This document shows positions 48,353 to 58,258 of a stretch of DNA of 64,000 nt, one piece after another. The position numbers and the translations under genes are program-made. The stretch is taken from the NCBI GenBank assembly GCA_022497145.1, contig MU385874.1, positions 310,001 through 374,000 on the forward strand, in the 5' to 3' direction. The stretch's first letter is position 1, and the number at the start of each line of letters is the position of its first letter. The DNA comes from Rostrohypoxylon terebratum. Taxonomy: Eukaryota; Ascomycota; Sordariomycetes; Xylariales; Hypoxylaceae. Below the pieces are notes generated by a model. The model worked only from the letters and a program-made list of their open reading frames with translations. It ran no database searches and was not told the origin of the DNA.

Positions 48353-49025
48353 TAGCCTTGGAAGTAGCAATAACAGTAGCAGTAGGAGTGGAAGTAACAG
48401 TAGGAGTAGTAGTAGCACTTAGGACCTAGGACCTAGGACCTAGGTACTGTCGGACTGCGAAGAGGCCCCGCGAAGAGGCTACTAGTAGTATCTATGGATG
48501 CATATAGGTATACATATACATACATGTAGGCGCCAAGCCAAAATAGTATCCAAATATGGGTGTACATGGAACACTGAAACTAGGTACCAAACCTGCAAGC
48601 ACGACCTCAGAGTTTCTGAGGTTCAATATCATAAGTCGAGCGAGAGCACCCGGTTTCTTCACCCGACGCCTTCCTTAGGTTGTCATCATCCAACCCTTAG
48701 AAATCTTTTACCATTGCGTTCCTACCCTGAACTACCTCGCAACTACCTCGCATACCTGGTAGGCACATGAGTAGCACAATGTTGAGTTTTCCAACCCTCC
48801 CAGAGAAAGCAGGCACATTGTCAGATTGACGGCAGTTGCAGGAGCCTTTGACCTTTTTGACGCCACCATGATCTTCAAGTTTAACTATATTTCATCTAAC
48901 ACCATCTCATCCTCGTTGATTATCATCGCCCTTCCATCATCCTTCCATCTCTCACACTGCTCACACTGCCCGTAACTCATCTTCACTTCCCATCATCACA
49001 CGGCTTGTGTACCACAGCTTTCGCC
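48353..49025. other. Intergenic region with AGT/GGA and CCTAGG repeats
   Basis: Directly after the Whi5-like stop is a purine-rich GTAGCAGTAGGAGT-type repeat (48366-48418), then three and a half copies of AGGACCT (48419-48443). The rest looks like a pyrimidine-rich leader for the small downstream gene. Confidence 0.6.
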
Positions 49026-49319
49026 ATGTGTTCAGCTATTCAGTTCGCCTACCGATGTGGCTGCGCTGAGGATACCACATTTGAGTGTCCAGACATGACT
49101 ACCGACCCGTGCAACAGCCGCCACTGCAGTGGACCCGGGGCGGTCATCATCACAGCCTTGGATGAAGAGTGTTTTGATTGTTCTGAGGACACCTCTTCAC
49201 CTTCTGCCCCACCTACTACCGGCGTCCTACAGGAGCGTGACATCAATCTACCGACAAAGATCTCACCCATACCTTCGTGGGATCTCATCCAAGATATGTT
49301 AGGGTGGCTCGACTTCTAG
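49026..49319 (+). CDS. Small Cys-rich intracellular protein, 97 aa
   Basis: I do not recognise a named family, though short fungal proteins with a similar MC-x-F-Y-x-CGC opening are common. Single exon, start at CGCCATG. Cys at 2, 11, 13, 21, 29, 34, 49 and 52, including a CGC pair (11/13) and a CFDC pair (49/52), all in the first 53 residues; the second half is Pro/Ser/Thr-rich and ends in an amphipathic WDLIQDMLGWLDF. There is no signal peptide, so it is unlikely to be a secreted effector; metal binding is possible. An upstream in-frame TTG at 49005 is not a credible start. Its stop lies only 148 bp from the end of the convergent LAA1 gene. Confidence 0.65.
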   Translation: MCSAIQFAYRCGCAEDTTFECPDMTTDPCNSRHCSGPGAVIITALDEECFDCSEDTSSPSAPPTTGVLQERDINLPTKISPIPSWDLIQDMLGWLDF

Positions 49320-49467
49320 GATCCTGGATCCTCATGTAGAGTGATGTTTAGCGAGATTGAGGCAGAGAGGTCGCTAAGCGCAAGACAGACACTATATATA
49401 AATGGCGGAAGATGACTCCAAGTGATGTCATTCGTTTATGTGCGTATATCAATATGGTAATTTTGAT

Positions 49468-52400
49468 TTACGAGCCTCCAAAGTCCATCTTCAGCGCGAT
49501 ACTTGGCTGGCCTGTGTTACTGAAACCCTTTGCTGGACCACTCGTTCGTCGACCAGAGCGAATAACCTCTTCCATGAAAGCCCTCTGGCCTTCGCTCATT
49601 GCTGCTACGACGCCCCTAAAGCCCGCTTGGTCTGCAGAGGCTAGTTCTAGCAGTCTTGTGCTCGTCTCTTGGTACACTTCAGTGCCTTCGCTGGAAGCAC
49701 GAGAAAGCACCGCTGGGACTACGATAGACATGGCAATCTGAGTGCGTCCGCTTCCTAGGGTCGCGACGTACTGCGTTAGCGTGTGCGATACTAGTTTACG
49801 CGCGTCCTCCGGGTCCTCCGGTTCTGTATCGACTATGAAAGATATAAGGCGAGGTAAAAGATACCGAGCGATGGATTGGTCGGCGTGCGTTGGAGAAGGC
49901 TGTAGCAGGAGAGACCGAATGCAGTTAGCAGCAATCTTGGCTGTCTGTAAGATAATTAGCAAGGCGACGAAACTGTGGTAAGAATGGCCATTACTCAGGA
50001 TGCTTACCATGCGATCTGTTAGACAATCGACTACTTCATCTAGGAATTTTGCGATAAGACGATCGTTAGCTGCAAGTCGATTGTTCCCCCCCGTGAAAAG
50101 AATAGTAATGGCGAGTAGGCAGTTTTTAACACACTGGAGTGAAGCAGGAGCCTCGCGTTTCTGCGCATTGAGGTAGATGGATAGGTATCGGCGTAGACAA
50201 CCCTGCAGCTGCATGTCGGTGGCGGATTTCCCCTCCGCAGAGCTACGAGAGTTAGTCATGCTTGCTATGAACCTCTTGAATATCGGTAGAGCTTGAGGAA
50301 CGATAACCTCCTGACAGGAAGGCGTCGCGAGGATAGTGGCGAATATATGGATTATACAGGCGTGAAGGTCTGTCTTGATGATAGATGGGAACACCTCCGC
50401 AGCGTCTACGATGGCATTCAATCCGGTTCTTACAAGTAAAACAGCCTCCTCCGTCAAGAGATGGCGCACCGGCTGGTTCGCCTCGGTGAGGTTAGGCAGA
50501 AGCCCGGAAAGGACGAGAACAGTAATTCTAGTGAGCTCGAATAATTGTTCAATATCCTCGCTTAAATCGCCATCCTCGGGCTGTTCCTGTTTCCGTGCTG
50601 AAGGATGAGCAACGCAGAGGGCGCGAGCTATTTCCACAATAACCCCCTGAACATCGAGACCTTCTGTTAGGACGAGGCGATCCAACAAATCCATTGTCTC
50701 AGAGAATATAGCCTCTCGGTAGATGGCATGGCCTGAGACACTCGGGTGCAAAATCTTCTTAAGAGCCTGTAGTATTTCGAGTGTCTGCTCTTGAGTGGCT
50801 AAAGAGTCGGTTTGGCCTGACCTTGTAGCGAGAGCCTCGAAAGCAATCCCGAAGAGGACAAAAAAGAATGCAACTGGCTCGTCGCGATAGTTGATATCAG
50901 CACTTTTCGACTGGCCGTTAATCGTCGAGGAGTCAGCTTCCTTCCCGTCCAGAGCATCGAACACAAATTCGCTGTCTTGCTCAATCAGACTCGCGATAGC
51001 ATCGACGAGTTTGAGCCAGGACTCCTGGTAGAACTTTAAGAGTGTTTCTCGGTTGAGCGCGGCGTAGATAGTATCCAAGCTGCCCGACATAGATGGTGGC
51101 CCCAAAGTCATAGAAATGTCTGGCTCGAACCTCAACCGGGCAAACTCCCGCAAAGAAGCCAGCCACAACGGTGTCAGCGTACCGATATGTGGTTTTAACA
51201 CGTCAAGCAGGTACTTCTGCTCTGAGCTGGCAACCTGGAGATCTGCCCATGCCGAATAAACTGACATCTTGACCATAACTTGAGCATTGGAGCTTAAGCC
51301 CTTGAGGTCCCCGATCCCAACATTTTCTGTCTCAGTCGAAAAGTTTTCGAGAGCGGTGACCAGCGTTTTTAAGATGCGACCCATGCGATCAACGTCAGTC
51401 ACAATTCCGGTGGATATGAAGGCTGCGCACACATTGACGGCTTCTGCAGCAAGTTCAGGAGAAGAATCGGCCGCGAAGGCTGGAGTCAAAGCCGAGCTGA
51501 TCTGTGCTTGGTATTGTTCTAGGAGCATTGCTTCGTCAAAGTCAGGGTCTGGTGTTTTCCCAAACATCCTTAGGACAGCGCCAATGATCTTCAGCCCCCA
51601 TATTCTTAGTTCCAAAACACTTGAGGTAGAAGCTGAGAAAGCCATTCGAATGACATCGGCAATCTTGGCTTGGAGAGCAGATTGTGCAGGGGAATCCCCG
51701 TTCGTGGCAACGTCTTTCCCAACCAGGATGAATATGTCGTTAAGACAACTCATCGCGAATGTCCTCACCTGCCAGCGCAGAGGTTCCATTTCCGAGCTCG
51801 AGCCCGCTTCTTTATCATCTTTAGCAGTGCCAGCCGCAGCGGCGAACCCAGCAACTTCCTCATCTTGTAAGTCAATGGTAGCAGTTGGTCTTTTCGCGAT
51901 ACTCCGGGGGCCTTCGACGGGCTTTTGTCGCGTCATCTTGAGCACATTTTGGCAACGAAGAAGCCAGGATTCGGTCTCAGTCAATGAAGTCTGCCGCAAC
52001 CAATTCCGGATGACATTGCGAATTCCATCATGGCTAGGGGACACGTCTAGGACAAGCCACAGCTGATCCTCAAAACCTGTATCCGCGGCTTCTAACACAT
52101 CACGAGAATCTCTCTTCATCAGATTATAAAGGCCGTCGACCGCGACATCACGAAGGCTAGGAATTTCGGAGTTGAGGTATTTCTGCAGCGTCTTGACATA
52201 ATCGCTGAATACCATATGTCCCGGGGCGTATAGTGAGAGGTGCTCTAAGCACCCTAAACTCTCACGCTGAACGAGAACATTCTCCTCATTTTGCAGCTGA
52301 TCGACGAGAGTTAGGATCAATTCGCGTGACTTGGTCGAGTCTTGCAAATCCGGACCTACAACATTGACTAGGGAGTCAATGCAACGCGTGATGGCTGCAG

Positions 52401-55400
52401 TGGTAGACAATTCCATCTCCAGACTCATAGAGATAGCAGAAGACACTTCCGCATGGTGGGTATCGGAAAGGTAGAGTTGGGATACCATGCCCAGCGTGCC
52501 AGAGACGTATGGTGAAAACCCAAGACCCGCGGCATCAGCGGCATCAGCTAGCGCTTCAAGTGACCAGAAATGCACCGTTGGGTGCGGATCGTTGCATAGT
52601 GACATTAAGATACTGGTGATGGTCTTGAGATGGTATCCTGCGCCCATACCGCCCACTTTCGCCTGGATAGATCCTAAGGCCATGGCGCATCCTGCACGAG
52701 CGCTAGGTTCCCGATCACTCACAATGGTATCAACCAAGTATTTGACCTCGTGGTTGGTGAACGCATTGCCACACACATTGCAGAGACGGGCAATGGCGCC
52801 GTACCCTAGACTGCGAATGTATTGATCTGGGTCAACCACGAAGCCCCTGGTCATTTCCTGCAGAAGCTTCTCTACCGCCAAGTTGGTAACATTTCCAGGC
52901 AAAGACAGCGTTTCCTTGACTGCGACCTTTAATGTCAGGTATAGAGCGCTGGCAACATTCACATTGATGGCCGCCTTACGGCCGGGGTCGCGCTGCAAAG
53001 AGCCGGCTGAGATAAACGTGGCGATTTGTTCAAGCACACTTTCTTGAACCTTGGAAGGAGTGAGGGGGAAGACAAAAGCAAATAGCTGGATTGCGATATT
53101 CACCACCTCAGTTGCTGGAGGGTCTGGGAGGCTCAAAGATAGGTCTGGATCTGGCTCGCCTACATAGAGAAGAGCAGCGTCATGCTCCAGCGAAGGACAA
53201 ACTGGCGACAGGAGCAAGTCATCAATCATTTCATCCGGATCAGTCTCATCCGTCTGCTGATTGTCCACCGTGTCTTCTTTTTCTCCAGGGAGTCTCTTAA
53301 CTTTGAAGCCACGGACTAGATCATTAACTCCGAAGCCAGAGTTATCGCCGGCATCCCAGATGGTCTCAAATGTACCGGCAGCGTTGGCAATAGACGAGCT
53401 CAACGAATTGGCCGCGTAATTCTCCGGGTCGGCAAAAAGAGATATAGCTAAGGTCAGGAGGTTGGACTGCAAGAGCGCCTCGATGCCGCCCGCTGGACTT
53501 TGGTTTACTAGCGTAATATAGCATTGCAGAACTCGACGCTGAACCATCATGTCGAGGTCTTGCAATTGCAAAGCTGGCGTTAATCTTTGAGAAATATCAT
53601 CAGTGGTCTTCTTCGACGGGAGCATTCTGAGAAATACGCTAGTGTTCTGAAGCATTGTAGCGATCCGCTTCGATACATCAACCGTCAAAAGACGGCTGTT
53701 GGACTGAAGGAACGAGAGGATAGACCCTAATGCGCATTCTTTGACGTGAGTCAAGTATGAAACTTCGAGAATGTTACGATGAGCAAAGTTGTCTTTAGCT
53801 AGCGGTTTCGGTAGCGCATTCTTCCAGAGAACGAGTAGCTGTGATAGATGGATTTTAACAAAGTTGGGCCCTAAGGACATGAGGCCCCCAAGGAGGATCC
53901 AAGCAACCTGAACTTGTGTACTCGAGATGCGAAGTTCAGATTGACCACTGGACTTAAGGAGGTTGGTAGCCATAGAGTAGACTCGGTTGTTGATGTCAAG
54001 AGATCCGTACAATGGCCGAGCGGGACTAGCACTCAAAGTAGCAGCCAATCCATGGGCAAACCCAACGCAGCGTCTTGGTGAATTCCGCGCACCCCCAAGC
54101 AGAGATAACTCCCTGCTAAGACTATTCATACAAACAGAGAGGCACGGCAGAAGTTGCTGCGGGCATGCCAGAACAAGGGTTTTCATACAATATGAAGCAG
54201 ATACCTGAACACTATAGCTGGGATGTTGAAGTACCTGTAGGAGTCCATCACGGCAAGATTCTGCAAAGTTATTTGCAGCAGATCCAAGGGACTTGATGAG
54301 CGAGGCGACGGCACCAAGAGCCGCAATGAGCGTGTGTTTCGTCGGCTCGGGTCGTTCCTTGAGCGTCTGAGGATAGTTCTTAAATATGTCGTTGATGAGC
54401 ATCTTCGCCACGGTCATCTGACCCGATTCACCCAAAATCTTGCGGCCTATTACGGCTTGGAGGACTGTATCGACAATTCGGCGTGAGATAAGGAGCCTAT
54501 ATCGATTATTTATTATGTTTTGGTGGCCTAGCAGGTCGACAGTTAGGTTCTCTGTAATTTTTAGATAGTTAGCTTCGACAAAGTGCTCTCCCAACCGCTT
54601 CAAAACCCTCCCATAGCAAACGCCGATAGCTGCCCTGGCCTTATTAGTAGTCGATAGCCGGACATATTGAGTCGTGAGAATTTTAAATATGTCGTTTAAC
54701 GATAATATGAGATCCTGGCCCTTTTTCCCCGGCGCCGGACTTCCGGGCCGTGAGGGAATGTCTTCGTCCTCATCGAGGACAATGCTTTGCTGGGTAGAAG
54801 CTCTTTTAAGCGACTTAGGCTTCGGCTTCTTGATCTTCGATAAGGGGCCGGCGCTAGGGGGGGACTCGGAATGATTTTTGACCATTGCCTCTGCGAGGCA
54901 ATCGGCAGCAGCGTGCCTCACGTGCGAAGAGCTAGAATCGATAGCTTTGAAGATAGTAGATTTAAGATTCTCAAAGTCACCCGAATCTTCGAAGCACGGC
55001 GTGTGCTGAACTAGTGACCTCAGGCAACGGCAAGCAGAGACCACAATCAAAGCGCCCTTGTCGCCAGATGCGGCATTGCGAGCTTGCTTCCAGATGTCCC
55101 TAGCGATACTCTCATCTAAACTTGTCTGTACCATGCCGACTATTTTGGCCAGGGAAACAAGGACAGCGGCGCGTAGCCCAGCATGGGGCTGGGACGACTT
55201 AAGCACCTTGATTAAAGCGCCACAAGCCAACTGGTGCAGGCCGATAGCGCTGTCGCCAGCGGTGGCGTAGATATCTCCCAAGCAACTAACAGCAGCATGC
55301 CTCGTTCGAGTTTCATTCTCGGTCTTGGATTTTCCAGCAGATATTATAGAGACTAGTTCATTTATGGTATCGAATAGCAACTTCCTATCGCCATGACCGA

Positions 55401-55731
55401 ATACGTGAGCAAGTATCTTGCCAAGATTGACTCTTATTACTCGACTAGGAGAGGGTGCAGAGAGGTTGATAATTTGAAAGACCTCCTTCTTGAGATAGTA
55501 CTGCTGTGCAGTGCAGTCATCGCCTGACAAGCTAGTGACATGTCTGCTCAGAGAAGAGACGAAGTTTAACAAAAATAGGTCTTGCTGTTCGGCGGGAAGC
55601 GATTGGAGCTTTTGAAGGTCGAGCTCGGGATTGGACGTGGCGCCGATGGTGGATGAGAGGCGTGTAGGAGCCACGGCGGCGGCTTGAGCTGCGCCGTCAG
55701 ACTCTCGAGGGGGTGAACTTGGCGTTGACAT
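49468..55731 (-). CDS. LAA1: LAA1/HEATR5 large AP-1 accessory HEAT-repeat protein
   Basis: Predicted 2066-aa cytosolic protein made of HEAT repeats throughout. Yeast Laa1 and animal HEATR5 work with the AP-1 clathrin adaptor in trans-Golgi/endosome traffic. Exon 1 is 55731-50008 and exon 2 is 49944-49468, separated by a 63-nt intron that is open in frame. Recognisable stretches include the N-terminal FLLNFVSSLSRHV, RVNLGKILAHVFGHGDRK, VRHAAADCLAEAMVKNH, and the central GYGAIARLCNVCG..GCAMALGSIQAKVGGM..TVHFWSLEALADAADAAG, which is the most conserved part of HEATR5 proteins. A Lys/Pro/Ser-rich linker (about residues 295-345) and an acidic linker (near 830) are disordered inserts. Length matches the family. 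No signal or membrane segment is seen. Confidence 0.92.
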   Translation of the reverse strand: MSTPSSPPRESDGAAQAAAVAPTRLSSTIGATSNPELDLQKLQSLPAEQQDLFLLNFVSSLSRHVTSLSGDDCTAQQYYLKKEVFQIINLSAPSPSRVIRVNLGKILAHVFGHGDRKLLFDTINELVSIISAGKSKTENETRTRHAAVSCLGDIYATAGDSAIGLHQLACGALIKVLKSSQPHAGLRAAVLVSLAKIVGMVQTSLDESIARDIWKQARNAASGDKGALIVVSACRCLRSLVQHTPCFEDSGDFENLKSTIFKAIDSSSSHVRHAAADCLAEAMVKNHSESPPSAGPLSKIKKPKPKSLKRASTQQSIVLDEDEDIPSRPGSPAPGKKGQDLILSLNDIFKILTTQYVRLSTTNKARAAIGVCYGRVLKRLGEHFVEANYLKITENLTVDLLGHQNIINNRYRLLISRRIVDTVLQAVIGRKILGESGQMTVAKMLINDIFKNYPQTLKERPEPTKHTLIAALGAVASLIKSLGSAANNFAESCRDGLLQVLQHPSYSVQVSASYCMKTLVLACPQQLLPCLSVCMNSLSRELSLLGGARNSPRRCVGFAHGLAATLSASPARPLYGSLDINNRVYSMATNLLKSSGQSELRISSTQVQVAWILLGGLMSLGPNFVKIHLSQLLVLWKNALPKPLAKDNFAHRNILEVSYLTHVKECALGSILSFLQSNSRLLTVDVSKRIATMLQNTSVFLRMLPSKKTTDDISQRLTPALQLQDLDMMVQRRVLQCYITLVNQSPAGGIEALLQSNLLTLAISLFADPENYAANSLSSSIANAAGTFETIWDAGDNSGFGVNDLVRGFKVKRLPGEKEDTVDNQQTDETDPDEMIDDLLLSPVCPSLEHDAALLYVGEPDPDLSLSLPDPPATEVVNIAIQLFAFVFPLTPSKVQESVLEQIATFISAGSLQRDPGRKAAINVNVASALYLTLKVAVKETLSLPGNVTNLAVEKLLQEMTRGFVVDPDQYIRSLGYGAIARLCNVCGNAFTNHEVKYLVDTIVSDREPSARAGCAMALGSIQAKVGGMGAGYHLKTITSILMSLCNDPHPTVHFWSLEALADAADAAGLGFSPYVSGTLGMVSQLYLSDTHHAEVSSAISMSLEMELSTTAAITRCIDSLVNVVGPDLQDSTKSRELILTLVDQLQNEENVLVQRESLGCLEHLSLYAPGHMVFSDYVKTLQKYLNSEIPSLRDVAVDGLYNLMKRDSRDVLEAADTGFEDQLWLVLDVSPSHDGIRNVIRNWLRQTSLTETESWLLRCQNVLKMTRQKPVEGPRSIAKRPTATIDLQDEEVAGFAAAAGTAKDDKEAGSSSEMEPLRWQVRTFAMSCLNDIFILVGKDVATNGDSPAQSALQAKIADVIRMAFSASTSSVLELRIWGLKIIGAVLRMFGKTPDPDFDEAMLLEQYQAQISSALTPAFAADSSPELAAEAVNVCAAFISTGIVTDVDRMGRILKTLVTALENFSTETENVGIGDLKGLSSNAQVMVKMSVYSAWADLQVASSEQKYLLDVLKPHIGTLTPLWLASLREFARLRFEPDISMTLGPPSMSGSLDTIYAALNRETLLKFYQESWLKLVDAIASLIEQDSEFVFDALDGKEADSSTINGQSKSADINYRDEPVAFFFVLFGIAFEALATRSGQTDSLATQEQTLEILQALKKILHPSVSGHAIYREAIFSETMDLLDRLVLTEGLDVQGVIVEIARALCVAHPSARKQEQPEDGDLSEDIEQLFELTRITVLVLSGLLPNLTEANQPVRHLLTEEAVLLVRTGLNAIVDAAEVFPSIIKTDLHACIIHIFATILATPSCQEVIVPQALPIFKRFIASMTNSRSSAEGKSATDMQLQGCLRRYLSIYLNAQKREAPASLQCVKNCLLAITILFTGGNNRLAANDRLIAKFLDEVVDCLTDRMVSILSNGHSYHSFVALLIILQTAKIAANCIRSLLLQPSPTHADQSIARYLLPRLISFIVDTEPEDPEDARKLVSHTLTQYVATLGSGRTQIAMSIVVPAVLSRASSEGTEVYQETSTRLLELASADQAGFRGVVAAMSEGQRAFMEEVIRSGRRTSGPAKGFSNTGQPSIALKMDFGGS
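49945..50007 (-). other. Stop-free 63-nt intron near the 3' end of LAA1
   Basis: Donor GTAAGC, branch-like TTGCTAAT and acceptor TTACAG; 21 codons without a stop. Read through, it would insert a hydrophobic segment between DCLTDRM and TAKIAANCIR in a helical repeat. The splice consensus is strong, so it is treated as an intron. Confidence 0.88.
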
Positions 55732-56805
55732 GGAAAATCATGGAACCTGTGGATGGATCTATAGATATATGGATCTATTCGACGGGAAAGCTCGGAGCGG
55801 ATCTTTAATCGCGACAGATCATAATATGGTAATATGGTAATGTGGTAATACGGTTAGACGGTCGTTACTAGAAGGTGACGTGAAGATGGATAGAATACAT
55901 AGGGAATAGAATCATTAATATGTAAGTATACTTATGTAGGTAGGTAAGAACCTAGAATCCTAGAATCCTAGATAATAAAGTATACCAAATGGTCTCCAGG
56001 CAGTGGTGGCAGGCAGGTACAGGGCTACTTCCCGTCTTAAGCTTTGGAAATCTGAAGGAGCGGTATAGAGAATGGATTATTAATAGCATGCACAATTAGG
56101 TACACTGAACTCCTAACGTGGGCAGCGTGGGCTAGCCTTTAGCACTCGCACGCCAGCTGTAAGAATTGGGTGCCTCTCAATTGAGAAACCTGGGTGCAAC
56201 TGGCCAGCAGCTCATACAGCTGCCAGCCTGCCATAAAGGCTGGTACCTAATAATCCCACTATGGCTGTATGGATGTAATGCACCATACCCAATATGGATA
56301 TTGACAGGGCTGTACATGTATTTAACTTCGTGAAAAAGTTTAATAAAGCTCTAATATCAATAATAGTAGTATAATATCAAATTCGGATGTAGGCAGGTAG
56401 CTCTGAAGGTGCTTCAAAAGTCCAACATCTCTTATATTTTGTACAACACCACCTAAGCTCTAGTAGCAGACGCATTTAAAAACCTACATATAAGTAGTAG
56501 GTGCTAAAATTTGGTAAAGGCTTCCCTTCCATACTTTTGTACAACAACTAGATGTCGAGTTTACCTACTAGGTAGGCAGGGTTAGATCCATCGAATCGTC
56601 GATACTACGTAATAATAGGTACATCCATACTACCTACGGTCCTACTACATAGGTAGGTATGTATGCAGGTCCTGAGACCTGGGACCTGGGACCTACTAGG
56701 TAGGTACTACTTAATCCTGGATGTGCAACTGACGACAACATCTACCTAGTAGAGACTCTAGATCCATATACGTGTAGCTGGCTGGTAAATCAACTATCAG
56801 TCGAT
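55732..56805. other. Divergent promoter region of LAA1 and the YebC-like gene
   Basis: About 1.1 kb. It contains an imperfect inverted repeat (56131-56245) and a dense block of TAGGTA, CCTAGG and ACCTGGG motifs (56565-56710). No gene is seen. Confidence 0.6.
56131..56245. repeat. Imperfect inverted repeat
   Basis: CTAGCCTTTA...CCAGCTGTA on the left is mirrored by TACAGCTG...TAAAGGCTGG on the right, with about 70 percent match over 35 nt arms and a 45-nt loop. It could be an old foldback element. Confidence 0.45.
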
Positions 56806-57772
56806 ATGTCTACCTATATATCCTACTTTTCTAGACGAAGCCTTGCGCCGCGCTTGGCTACCTCAACTACCGTATGCGCCATATGTCGTCGATCATTCTC
56901 TTCAAGCTCATTACTCCGTAGCGGCCATAATCGTTGGTCCAAGATCCGACATAAGAAGACTGCTGCCGATGCAAAGAAAAATGCCCAGAATACCAATTTT
57001 TCCAAGAACTTGACGCTCTACTCGAAACGTCCGTATCTAATATGAAACGTCACTAATCGCCATACGAACGAGCGCTGATGGTGTTCGAGACAGTATTTGG
57101 TCCTGACCCGCGTCTAAATTCGCAGCTAGCTACGGTTATTGCGGCTGCAAAGAAAGGTAATCCACGAGCTTACACAGCGCCCGGTCGTGCTTCCATCACA
57201 TTACGTCCAACCTATCTGACTAGAATCGTAATTTTATAGCCGGTATGCCCAAAGCCAATATCGATATAGCAATTGCGCGAGGCCAGGGCAAATCTTCGTC
57301 TGGCGCCGGTCTTGAAAGTCTTACTGTCGAAGTTATGATGCCGTCCTCTGTGGCAGTCGTTGTGGAAGTGGAGACTGAAAAGAAGCTACGCGCCTTACAG
57401 GACCTCAGGGGCATAGTCAGGAAGTGTGGAGGTACTGTAACTCCGGTCGCGTTCATGTTCACGAGGTTGGGGCGCACTATCTTGAAAGGAAAAGATGACG
57501 CCGAATTCGACGATATTATGATGCAGGCGCTCGAAGCGGGCGCCGAAGACGTCGAACAGGATGAGAATGGCGATATCGTGCTCTTGACACAACCAAATGC
57601 GACGCATCAAGTGGCGCAAAGTATCAGTGAGGCACTCTCCGCAGAGATATTAGAGTCCGATATCATATGGTCTCCGGCAGATAGGGTCAAGCTTGATGAT
57701 GCGACAAGTGCTTTATCTATCAGCTCACTCCTGACGGCATTACGAAATGAATCTGATGTCCAAGCTATATAG
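56806..57772 (+). CDS. DPC29: Mitochondrial YebC/TACO1-family protein
   Basis: Predicted 272-aa mitochondrial protein. In animals the family member TACO1 activates translation of COX1 mRNA; the yeast relative is Dpc29. Exons 56806-57028, 57094-57156 and 57240-57772. Residues 1-38 are Arg/Ser-rich with no acidic residue, a mitochondrial presequence; the YebC domain begins at GHNRWSKIRHKKTAADAKK. The first splice uses an unusual GTCCGT donor but restores LTLYSK-LFGPDPRLN, as in relatives; the second (GTAATC..TTATAG) restores AAAKKAGMPKANID. Domains 2 and 3 (LESLTVEVMMPSSVAVVVEVE; EAGAEDVEQDENGD) are complete. The frame closes at DVQAI in a stop that overlaps a perfect GTGAGT donor, and family-like sequence lies beyond it in a different frame, so the true C-terminus is uncertain. 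Confidence 0.85.
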
Positions 57773-58258
57773 TGAGTATATACATCCTTCCCCCCCCCAC
57801 TCTCAACTCTTCCTCCGCATGGTCCATGCTAATAGTAGTACACTGAAAGCGCGAATGTTGAGCGAGGGGCCGTGTCTGAAGAAGTCTGGGAAGCAATAGA
57901 AGATAACCTCGATATGTGACCGATGATGTTTTATGTATAATATGTACCTAGGTCCTACGTAGTTATCTTAAGGCTTATAGACTACAGTGCGTATACAATG
58001 ACCGTGCTGCATGTGTTGGGTGTGCTTTGGGACTGTTCCGTCTGACGCTCGCCCTTTTGGTATTCTTGCTTTGGAGGTTGATTTCGTTTCTTTGGGGGAG
58101 CACAGTAATATTCATTGATTAATCTGGTTTCGAGAAACCCAAACGCCGTCATATCCGATGCATGATATAGGTAATCATAATTTCCCCACCACCAATATTA
58201 CATTGAAGACGTTGCGGGACTTTTCGATGCGGTCGTCACGTCATTTGGGGCTTGTCTC
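57773..58258. other. Convergent intergenic region with a possible terminal YebC exon
   Basis: Positions 57842-57919 read TESANVERG..EEVWEAIEDNLDM to a stop in one frame, which looks like the normal end of the YebC-like protein, preceded by a branch-like GCTAAT and AG at 57838. Splicing from GTGAGT (57772) to that AG gives the wrong frame. The remainder to the PET100 stop is featureless 3' flank. Confidence 0.5.

Noticed and set aside
49005..49025. Seven-codon N-terminal extension of the small Cys-rich protein
   Set aside because: It starts at TTG; the ATG at 49026 has a good context.
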